Source: Branchiostoma lanceolatum
Lineage: Eukaryota; Chordata; Leptocardii; Amphioxiformes; Branchiostomatidae
NCBI RefSeq assembly: GCF_035083965.1
Contig: NC_089723.1
Span: 37,517,193-37,581,192 of the forward strand
Direction of reading: 5' to 3'
Length of the DNA: 64,000 nucleotides
Below, in pieces: positions 10,301 through 22,458 of the stretch. Position numbers and translations under genes: made by a program. Numbering within the stretch: position 1 is the stretch's first letter; every line of letters starts with the position of its first letter. Under the pieces are notes generated by a model that saw only the letters and a list, made by a program, of their open reading frames with translations, was not told the DNA's origin and did no database searches.

Positions 10301-13300
10301 CCAAACCTTGAATATGCTGCAACAGTTTGGGATCCATACACAAAGAAGGACAAAGATAAACTGGAGAGGGTGCAGAACCAAGCTGCCAGATTCTGCACGA
10401 ACAACTATGACAGGGGTGCTAGTGTCACCAAAATGAAAGCAGATCTGCAATGGATGTCACTTGAATACAGAAGGACAACGTCCAGACTTTGCATGATGTA
10501 CAAAATGACTAATAAACTTGTGGATGTACCGACTGATAAGTATCTAATGCCAGCTCAGAAGAGGACTAGAAATAGTCATGCTTTCAAGTACCGGAGTTAT
10601 CAGCCAAGGATTGATGTGTTCAAAAATTCGTATTTTTCGAGAACCATAGTAGAATGGAACTCGTTGTCATCAAGTAATGTAGGAGCATCTTCACTAAGTA
10701 GCTTTAAAGAACGGTTACAGTCAGATATGCAAAGACTAGGTGTAACAGACCGTTCGGTGTAATATGACCAGCTGCTGCCGCGCCGCGTGCCTGCGAAGCT
10801 GGTGTGTTACGCCTAATGGCGGTTGTACCAGCTATATAGATACAGATACAGAACAATAGACAAGTATAATTCTTGATACTCAATTGTCTGATTTCTTTCA
10901 TTAACAGATGGAGCAGACTTAGATCACTCCGGCCTGTCCTTGCACATGACCTACAGACCGTGAGTTTATTTATTTATTTATTTTGATTTGCCACATTTTG
11001 TGGAAGGATTGACATAACAGGTGAACTATCACATTTTCAAGATGTCATCCCAGACCGGACTGTAAGATTTGGACCATCGCACACCGGGGCATGCCCCTAC
11101 TCTTTTTCGAAAGGTGTGGTGGGTTCTTTAACGTGCGCGGGGTGTGGCTCTCCTCAAACACGGGACCTCCATTTAACGTCCTATCTGAGGGACGTCCCTA
11201 ACTCTATATGAGCTAGGTACTCATTTACACTTGAATGAAGTAAGCAAAGTCGTGTTAAGTGCCTTTCCCAAGGGCACAACGTCGTTGTTGAAAAGTTGTT
11301 GAAAAGCTATCCTCCCTTTTGGCTGAGGAAACTTTTCAAGTGCCTTGCATACCCTCGCAGAAGTACTAGTACGCTAACATGTAAATGACTGTATTTATTA
11401 GACATTTTGACCTCATGCAAGCTTTGTCTTTACAAATGAAAGTACATGACTGTATTACTGCCTTGCATACCCTCGCAGAAGTACTAGTACGCTAACATGT
11501 AAATGACTGTATTTATCAGACATTTTGACCTCATGCAAGCTTTGTCTTTACAAATGAAAGTACATGACTGTATTACTGTTATCCTCTGCAGGCAAAAGTT
11601 CATAGCAGGGATGTTCCTACTGGCATCTGGATATGCACACATTCCTGCTCACTCTAAAGGTAAGTCGTCAGGATTTCCCGTTTTACATGTATGTTAGGTA
11701 CATCAATGCCTCAAGCCCCTGTCACATATTAATTTTAAGACTCTAGATTGGCAGTGGGTTAGAAGTAGCCTGGAATCCATCCTATTCTAGCTACAGTTTG
11801 CTCCTCTTTTAATTGCATCGTAGTAGGATATGACTTTCCTAGTTGATTTCCCAGGACTCTGTTTGGCCATACTCCCCAACCTCAGGTGTAACAACAGTAT
11901 ATCAATTCACATACTCATTGATATACAGATTACGCTTGTCTCATTCTTAGTCACTGATGAAAGAGTGTCTGTGAATGCTATCTGAAATGTCTGACTCTTA
12001 AGAGAATTTGTCCAGTTGCAATGATTAATTTTGTGTTACGTGTCATCATCATCGGTCGGCTGCAATGCAGGCGACTGTAAGTAGCTTCCAGTTCTTTTTG
12101 TTGCCAGCGAGCTTTGCAATCTGCCCTGGCGCAAGCAGGCCGCTGTCATCACCCAGAAGTTTCTGTGTGTACTGCAGATAGGTTGTAGGTTGACGTCATC
12201 GCCTGTGTCTGCCGTGTGACGGAGTGTACAGTGCGTGTACGTGTACTATCAACCTACTCATGAATCCCAGTGTTAAACTTGCATCTGTTCAACAAGATGT
12301 GTCCACTGGCAGATACAAAGACTTGTAAATAACACATGTTTTTCCCACACATTTCTAGGTGTGACTGTGGACCTGGCCTGTGGCTATGACGATCCAGTGG
12401 AGATCCACCCCTTTGCATTCCGTACCCACGCTCACACATTAGGTAACCAGTTTTTTGTTCCTAATCAGTTTTGCTGTTTTACCACATACTAGAGCTGTGT
12501 ACCTAAACAAATTCAAGGTACAGGTACGGGTACAGGTACAGGTACATGGGTTAAGGTACAGGTCCGGACCTGATCCTGTACCTAAACTACTTGTTTGGAA
12601 AATGCTAGATTTTCAATAAGGACACAAGCATGTTTGAACTGGTAAAACATAATATTTGATTCTGCTAGGTATTATTTTCATGAAAACACAGATGAAAATT
12701 TGACTCCAGCCATGCAAATGGGTTTTTTGTGCTTTAGAGTGCCTATGTGAAAATGAATCCGCCCGGGACGGTCCGGACCGGTTCGGAAGCAGTCCAGACC
12801 GCACACCCACGCCCACCCAGTCCGGGCCGTGAGCCTCCCAGTTCGGACGCCCACGCGGTGAACCATCATTAAGTGGTTCGGCGCGTTAGGTAGTTCAGGA
12901 CCGCTCGGACGTTTTGGGCACCGTAAACACTTAGAAAATAATTGGCGGCGCCTGGCCAATTTTTTCTAAGTCCCTAAATGAGATCTAGCCGTGCGGCAGC
13001 GCCCCCTTCCGTACGCAAAGCGCAGCGACAAGAACAACAAGAGGTCAAGTCGGCAGGTTGCTACAAGTAGTCGAGATCGCTGTGTAGAATACCGTGACTC
13101 GCAGAAAAGGTCAAAAAATATTTTAGTGCTGCGGGCAACTGTTTCAAGATATCGCTCAGGACCTTCGTTCTCCACATTTTGTCGAGATATTTCATGTCTT
13201 CCAAACGTGACCGATCTACTCTGGATACCATTACGTGCAACCCAACAGAGCGACAAGCTGAGAGCGGGCGAACATAAACATCAACTGGCACTCAATCACC

Positions 13301-16300
13301 CTGTGGCAATTCCCCGCGGGATCTGCTAATCCGAAAACATTTCTCTATCCTAAATCGACTAAATAGCAGAGTAGGGTAGGCTAGAAAAAAAGAAACTGAC
13401 CCGTCTTCTACGTATAACCGACTTTATCTTTAAAATGCTGTTCAATTTCCCGCTTTGGAGCTGTTTTGAGTTGCCGTTTGAAGAATCTGCTACGCCGCGA
13501 TCACGTCCTGCAATCAGTGGAACCGCTGTGACAAGGCGCCAGGCAAGCCCCGCCCCGTTGTTATCACATTATTTGTCACGCCAAAGTTCACTTTCCGGAT
13601 AAAACCGACTGCAAATTAGGTGGAAATTGCTGTCGATTTGTCACTGAGTCTGTGCCGAGGTTTAGCAAAGAGGCGAGCATATTTTATCTCTCCGTTCAAC
13701 CTTTTTGATTCAACCGACGGGAGCCAAAAGACCACGTCAACCCGCTGAAACACACACACGGCCTGTCAGTGTCAGTTACGTTCTCTGCGATCTGCCCCAC
13801 AGCACAACAAAATAAAACGAATGTTGCGTGTGCAGAATGTCGAGAGGGTCCAGAATTGCAAAATATATTCACGGCGGTCGGTTGCAGGCCCAATCAAAAG
13901 GAAGAAGTTGTTCCTCCCCGTTTATAATCCCCCGCGGTCTGCAAGCCAGGGAGGAGCGCCGCGCCTTTGATCAGGAATTTCGCCGCGGGCTTTCATCGGC
14001 TTCTCAAGTATGCAAATGAGCCAAGACATGTCGTAGCAAGTCGGCCTGGACCGATGTGCCCCAGATTTCCGACAATTCCCATATTTAGAAAACTCGACTG
14101 GGTTAGGTAGACGTCATCTTCGGCTGGAGGACAAATGACGTCCTGTAGATATTTGTTCCTCTACTTACAATAGATGACTTAGATTCCTTCACTGTACGGT
14201 TGACAAACTTGAGTTTACGGCTACCTTTGTTTCAGTTTTCTAACGATAGGAATATAATTATGTATACAATGTAGTTTCATGTAGTTATAAGAAAATTATG
14301 AAACTCTTCTCAGCTATTAAAATTTATTGTTTTTTTTGTGAAGTCCTTTAGGTCCTACTGCACTGAGACGTTTTATCTGGTCACTATCGAAATGCTGAGA
14401 GAAGGTAGAATACAGTCATTAATGTAAAATATTTTGTTCGGCGATGTGGTTTATTTGTATTTCACGTTCTATCAGAAAGCCAGAAAAAAACGTAGCTAGA
14501 ACGGCTATTTCATTTCTTGTATATAATCTAATAAACGTCACGGCCGTGTCTTACTTGTACACTTGAACGGTAACGGCTGTTACTAAATTTGGCCACCTTA
14601 GCGAACAAGAACTGGAGCGATATGACTTGATCTGTTGAACGATCAGAGTAGCTGACTTCACCAACCAACTGAAACATTTTCGGAACTACGTTGTTGCGTT
14701 TTAGGCCGTTTTCTTTATTCATGTTATCCCGGCAGTCGCTTTTAGGGGGTGCAATACCCCCATGGCTAAGGTTTCTTCCAAGCCACCAACCGATGTTGTG
14801 CATTTTTCGAAAATCATCCTGTCATTAAGACTGAGGGTAGAATTTTGAGAACGAACCATATGTACGAGGCAAATTTTCTTACCGTCTACTTAATCGCCCC
14901 AGCTATTTTCTTTCGCTTCATTTATATCGTTTTAAAATCATCCTCCGTCGCTGATATCAGAGTCACTCCACACTAACCTGATCTGACCTTCTTGTCCACA
15001 CGAAGCCGCCGGCCCGTGATCGATGACAGGGAAAACACCCCCAAACGAGTGTCTTTGACACTTGGGTGTTCATTGAGATGTCCATATCCGCTACACGCGT
15101 CCCTGAAAGGAGAATCCTGTGTTCTCTCCTATTGATAGTCGACTTACCATTCTAAGGTCCAAGGGTGTCAGGTTACCGGGGCTCTTGCGCGCGTGATCTT
15201 GTGGAGTCTGAGGCTACTATAAACATCTTAAACAAGATCATAACAGTTTATTGCAAATATTGCAAAATTTTCTTAGAGTATTTATTCCATTCGTAATTTT
15301 CAGAGCTACACAAAGTCAGGATCAAAGCAATGGCCAGATGGATTAAGTGAAACCTATGTCCTTGGTAAAACCAAAGTTCTTGTACATCCAAAACTCCTTC
15401 CGATTGATCGAATTTTTCGGAATGGTGTTTTCCAGTAAGGACATTTGGATCGTATATACCAAACACGAACCATGATGGTGGCAGCTGTATGTGTCTTCAA
15501 ACATTTTACTTCATTATTCAAGGAGTTCATTGCAAATCCTAAGGCTGCGTATTTGACTGTAAAGGCACCGAGAGTACACGCGTACACAAACATGCTAATA
15601 TATTAGGCGACAACATAGCCGGTGATTTTTCACCAAACAACTTATAGAGGAAAATGGAAATATCATTCATCTCCATGACTTAGAATTCAGGGAATGATAG
15701 TAAATGTCTAAATGAATAGCTAGTATTTCAAGTTCTGAGCGGAAATGAACGTCCCAGCAACTTCACGACACTCGACAGTTTCCCGTACACACGAGCAAGT
15801 TTTGTCTGTTTACTACTGCACGGGCGCGCTGTTTGTTCCGCAATGCCATACGGCTTGGCACGGACTTCTCAAAAACTTTATCAAAGTCAGAAAAATGAAT
15901 TAAGACCTTCACTGAACATTTTTTTCATACTCGGGGCTTAAGTAGTCAGATCAAATCTAAAAAATGTTGAAAGTAGATAGATACGAAATAAACAATGATA
16001 CAATCATTAGATACATTGAAAATAGTCGGCAAAGGCAAAAGGTTATGAATTTAAAATGAAGCAAACTAGCCGCATGCCCTCAGCATCAAATATCTAACTG
16101 AGAGTACTGCAGTTAGATCTAGGCGTCTGACCAGGACACTGAAAACTGATTTACTTGACATTACGCCCGGGCGCAGTGGCCGGCAGGGTGATGGCGATCT
16201 CAGGTCACGCCACGGTGCTCCCCGAACCGTCCGGACTGCTAGTTCGGGACCGGCAATTATTCTAATTTTCGGCGGGTGTGAAGCAGGAGAGACTGGCCTG

Positions 16301-19300
16301 TCTCCCCTGAGGAAACCATGTGGAATTCCAGCACTTGCACTGACTGCATTGCGCGTGCGTCGCGGTCTTTTCAATTCAAAACTGTATCTTGTAAACCGTT
16401 TCGTGCTGTCCTGTCTGATTTTCGCCGCGTATTTAGCTTTACACTAAGGCTAACAGTACTGAGGCTAAGAGTATCATGGATAAGACGTGTCATAGGAGAG
16501 TTTGTACCCCGTCATTGTGGCTCAGGATACGTCAAGGTGATATTAGGAGATGGAAACAGTCTGGAAACACAAAGGTTTGTGTGGAATGTTGTGACGCCGT
16601 CCCACCCATCTTGCCGAAGGTCCAGTGAATTCGAACTACCAAGATCCCCTCCTGTTGGATAAACATGGTAAGAAACTCTGTTTTATATTGTGAAAGAGTC
16701 CTACCGAGTATGAGATGATAGTTGGATGTCTTCAACTTGGATATGAAACAAAATCACAGTTTCCTGGATACTGTAGAATTTACATTTTGGCCTACTTCGG
16801 GGAAGGGGACACGAGGGGGGGTGCTTGTTGTGTTATGCAGATGTTTTGGCGCCCATAAGTTTCGTCAAGGAGTTATTGGTTTCGTGAAGAGACGATGATT
16901 GCTTCTTGCATCAAACAGAAAGATTATGTCCGTTAACGTTGGCCAAGGAAATCTAATTGTGTTGGGTGTGCCGATGCCAGAAATACAACCTCAATAAGAA
17001 GAAAAAAATCGTCAATCGAAGAGAACGTTGCTCTTCCATGATAAAGTTTTTTCTGTCCCTTTTCGGGTGTTTGATTTCGAATACAATCATTAAAAAAATC
17101 AACGGTACCTTCCGTGGTCAAAACTGATTATTTTCAATAACCTGACATTACACCAAATTATGCAGTTTCTTGCCAAATCACCGCCGATCTATAGTCGGCA
17201 GACCGTTTTGACCCCTGCTGTGAAGTCATATTTTCATGACTTGGGGCTCTCCTTCTTAATCTTATCACCAAGCAGATGTATGTTTCGGCACGTTTTTGTA
17301 CGTCCTTGAACATGTGGCACATTTCATGGTCAGCAATCGCCCTGGAGATTCCGTTAGTTGCTGAAAATAGTAGAATCATTATGATTCCATAAGGACATAC
17401 TCGCCGAGAAAATACGTTTTAAGATACTGTACAAGAAATATATTTACTTATGTGTAAAATCGACCATCTGTGCTTGCGTATACTAAATGAGGTACAGAAA
17501 AGCTGAGTAAAAGAAAGCTGAAACGATGTCCTTACTGTGACCCTTACACTTGGCCTGGTATTAGAATGAATGACTTACAGATTATTACAGACCACATAAA
17601 TGTAAATGCAACCGAAAACATATTGCAGGCAATGTTACCTCACCCCTGCAATTATATTGTAACGACGCAACTCTATTATGATCGTACAAAACATATCCAT
17701 ATACACCAATGAACAGATAGTTTTAGATGCACGAGGAAGTTTACGAATCTATATTCTTCTTAGTTCCTTTTGACTTTTCGGTACATAGAACAAAGCATGA
17801 ACCAAATCAATTTTTGTCCACGCTTTATACAATTCAAATGAACCACTGAGCAAACATAAACATTCCGTTACATTTTTTTTAAACCAGATTACAGTAACAG
17901 ATAATGAGATACTAGTAAATCGCATAACTTCCTCCACCCCGTAAAATGAAATTTCGCCCCAACAACAATGGTTGTTTGATTCCCGCAACATGTCCAAAAC
18001 CATTTGTATGTTCATCTATGCCGTAACCTATTTCACGATATGTTCGTTAACTTCGTACTTTAACTGACATAGAAATCTGACGCCACCGGAGGTCTACAAT
18101 ATGTCTTCCCATAGGGATTCTTTTTTAGCAGATTTTTACACCCTCTTTGTCCTGCTGTAAAAACTATAGTAGAAATTCAGTAATTCTAGCACGCTCTTGT
18201 CAGCTCAAAGGTGGCGGACTTTTGTGATTTATTGCGCATTCTCCCATCCCCTCCAAAAACCAAAGTGCGACATGTTGATCCCCAACCTACCGTAAACAGT
18301 CTGCCTGTCTCGTTGGGAAGTGACTTGGGGTAACGACAGTGTCAGGTCACTTCCACTGAAAAGGGACTCGGCTGCCCCCGATATCGGGGTTGGGAGGGAA
18401 ACTTTTTGTTTCAGTCTGTCTATCTTTTTGGATCGTGTCATGAGAGCACCCGGGTCACTCTTGTCAATAGTCGCCAGAGCGTAAAATTCCCTGTACATGT
18501 GTATATGCAAGTGGTATATTTAACCTCCTTGGTATATGGAAACGCAACTACACAAAGACAGTATGACCCCCAGTGGTGATGTGGTTGTCGGTAACGCTAC
18601 ACAGTCGAGTGACAGTGATGGACAGCCGCGCGCCTTTGATATTCAAAAGTGGGCCAGCGCGTGCTGGGCGTGGCCACATGCTCGCGAATTATGTACATCT
18701 CATGGTTTGATTTTCTTGTTTTCCCCGGAATTTCTACAACTTGCTTATGGGGAAATGGCGGGAGCCACATCAAGAAAGTACTAGTAGTATGAGATTATTC
18801 TCAGTAATAGTCCTGGCAATGTATGCGCAAACTGTGACAAAAAATAACACACGTGGAACGTGATAAATAAACAATAACGTAACTTACTTGTGTGTGGAGC
18901 GGACTAGTTGGCGGCTGCCCCAAAGGACCGGGAGACTTCAATCAACCAGGGAGAGTTTAATTCATACATAGGGGACAGTACACATCAAAGTTTATGTTAC
19001 TTTAGATCTCCTGGAGTTATCTTTTATGATACTTGATTTACAGATACAGTATAACAATTTAAACAAGATTCTTTTATACGATGAAGAGCAATACGTGTCA
19101 TCAATAAAATATTTGCCGTTTCCATATGGATTCGCCTTCTTGTGGGGTCAATGAACTCTCGCCGCCGCTGGGATTACGTGCCAATGTCGGCATGAATAAT
19201 GTTCGCTTGCTCTTTTCCGTCGGTCTGTTAGGAGATATGAAGAGGTTGCTAAATTCAACAATGTTTAATTTGCTGGATGATGAACTTATTGTAAATCTAT

Positions 19301-22300
19301 ATATTAGTCTTTCCCCCAAATGCACAAAGCAACCACAATTACGTTTAAAAAATGGCAACAAAAATCCAGCGATTTTTTGGGGCTACATTACCTTGTGCTG
19401 GCGATCAAATGCTTCATTGGGTTTCGCAAATCGTGTCACTTCAAGCCCTCCTTGATAAGTTGATCTATAGCCGCCGCAAAGAGATCTGTATTCAGATTCT
19501 TTCAATTTTGCAATGGCCGTCCGGCGGTTCAGACGGTCCGAACTCTGTAGACAGCGATCTCGACCTCATAACAGCTCCAATTTACGCATTCCACGGGCGT
19601 TCGGGGGCGTTCCGTTACCATAAAAATGGGTGGTTCGCGGTAGTCCGCAGACGTACGAACCGGCTCCCCGCGGCGTTCTGCGCGTCCTCAGACGGGTCGG
19701 GGTGATTTGTTGCTATGGGAACCGCCAGTTCGGGGGTCCCGCGACGCCGGTTCGGAGGTCCCGCGACGCCGGTCCGGGCGGAGCCGAACCGGTTCGAACC
19801 ACCCGCCGCTGGCAGCGCTACCGAACCGGTCCGAACCATGCCGTTCCGGACGTAGTCCGAACTAGTTCGGACCGCCAATCTGAACCACTTCAGGCCGTCC
19901 GAACCCGTTTGGACGGTTCAAGAACGTACGCCCCGCCCGACCGACCCGTCCCTCTCCCGAACTCTTAGGAGTTCGAACTGCCCGTCCGAACCGGTACGGA
20001 CTGGTCCCGTACGGGCAAATTTTTACATAGGCGGCTTTAGAGCACTGCCACGGTAATTTCATAGTAATTCTATCTGTCAAAGTGGCCACCCCCTGAGTCA
20101 GGCCCAGTACGGATACAGCAGGGTCAGGTATTTTGGACCTGTATCTAATTGATTGTACCCGGTACTGTATCGGTACAGCATACCGGTACACAGCTCTACC
20201 ACATACTATGATAGTTCTATCATTCAGCTTATGTGTAGTGGTTACTAGGATGGCTAGAGGATACTTAGCTTTAAGGCAGATTTAAAGCAAACCTGTAGAA
20301 TTATATGAGACAAAACTTTTCCCGTATGCACATCCCGTATGCACTTCCTATAGCTACATGTAGGATTGCATGTGTGTCTAGTGTCCAATCTTGTGCAACC
20401 TTTTCTTCCTGCTCAGTATATTTTCATTATTATATCTACTCTAGTGCCAAAGAAATTGATTTTGGACAATGTATGGTCTGAAGTTGTATGATAAACATTT
20501 TTGTACATGGTCTTCCTGATAAATAAATCCAGTTGTAAAGCTCAGACTGTATTATTGTGAATTTACATCATTGGTGTTTTTCTTGTTTTCCACAAACCCA
20601 GGTCGAGTGATCAGTGGGTATGTGGTGAGAAATGGCCACGAGTGGATCGAGCTGGGCAGGGGGAACCCACAGTGGCCACAGGCCTTCTACCCCATGGCCA
20701 ACGCCAAGGAGAAGGTTATATGGTCAACAGACATTGTTGTGAGTTTTCCAACATTTTGTTCCACTTTGTAACGGGGGGGGGGGGGGGTTCAAGCACCACT
20801 AACTGATCAGTCTAACTGGTCTAAACTTTTTAGCCTAGTGGCGGGCCCTGGTTCCGGTTAATCCCCAGGAGCCAGGAGACTGTGCTACTCGCCTCTTGTG
20901 TTTCAGTGGTTCCCACTGTTACAACTTGAACAAATCAGCAGTGACAGACCATATTACAACAGTGTAATAGACTGGGATGAGGCCAGGGAGCTAGACAGAG
21001 AGGACAACAGAATGATAAATTTTTGAATTAGAGGCGGTATGGATCAGAAAATCTACTCCAGTCATGAACTGTGATGAGGGGGGTATAAACTCAGTCATGT
21101 TTAGGACCACATTCTTCACACTGTAGCGGCGACACCTAGCTGCTGTGCAAAGTATGACTAGTCAATATTACCCTGAGGAAAGGTGACGGATGGTCCAAAC
21201 ACTTGGTTGTATACAAACAACTTAAAGTTTGTTATCCAACATGTTGTTGAGTTTTCTATATTGTGTGTAAATTTCCTTGATGCCAGATGGCAGTTTTGCT
21301 GTCCTGAGCTAAAAATTTAACCCATCTTTTTGTATCGTCATCAGTTTTCTGATAAAACAATGCTAGATAAGGGACGGTAAAACAATCAGATATCAAGAAC
21401 ATTATGTATTAAGTTGTACAATGTAGTTATGTTGTGTTGAACACAGTTAAAGGCAGACTAAACTTAATTTCGTAAAGCATACTGCAGTATGTTAAATATA
21501 CCACTAAGACCAGTTCTGACTTCTTTTACATGAGTCCATCATAGATTAGCGTTTTTACAATATTTGAAATTCGCGGTGTGGTGATGTAATACTGGCGATG
21601 TCCAAAGACCTTTGACCTTTGCGACGTCAGATTCCGAGTCGGCCACACCTGCACCATAGGAATTGCTCCAGACGCCATTCCTCGGAATCTGACGTCACAA
21701 AGATCAAAGGGCTTTGGACATCGCCAGTATTACATCACCACACCGCGAATTTCAAATGTTGTAAGAACGCTAATCTATGATGGACTAGTGTAAAACAAGT
21801 CAGGTCTTAGTGGTTTATTTAACATACTGCAGTATGCTTTACGAAATTAAGTTTAGCCTGCCTTTAACCTCCCCCTGCTTGACCTGGTAACCAATACAAA
21901 TTTGGTGTCAAATTGCTTAGCTTAGCAGGCTGGTGGTTAAAGAGAAGGTTTAAATCCACCCATGGGTACTGATACACACTGTAGCATGTTTGTTGTAAGG
22001 GTCCTTTCCAAATGCTTCTAATTCTTGGAATAGAGGCTGTCAGCTCTTGAGTGACAACTGTTTTCTCTCCGCTGACAATTGTCAATAACCCGCCTTCCAT
22101 CCCTGCCAGGCTGCCAGATGTGTGTTTGATGCGGAGAGCAGAGATGACGACACGTTTATCGGGTATGTACATGTAGGAAGTAAACATTAGACTCGCAATC
22201 TAGTTGTTTTATAAACATAATGTTACACAATTGATAAGATGTTAGAGAAAGATCTGTCAGGAAACAATGAGAAAATGTCCAAAAATTAAAGTAAATTTGG

Positions 22301-22426
22301 ATTCTGTACAGGGTTTTCCTTTCATTGTGGTCATGTGTGTGTTTGTGTGTGTGTCTGTCTGTGTGTGTGTTAGGGTGTCTGTGTGTGTGTGTTTGCATGT
22401 GTGAATATATGTGTTTGTGTGTGCGT

Positions 22427-22458
<32 letters not shown>

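Noticed and set aside
10055..10762. A host gene inside PAM intron 5
   Set aside because: The reading frame is the C-terminal part of a CR1-type reverse transcriptase followed by a LINE 3' UTR.
12966..19968. Many 60-115-codon ORFs inside the hAT-like element as transposase pieces
   Set aside because: None shows hAT motifs or plausible splice connections, so no gene is called.
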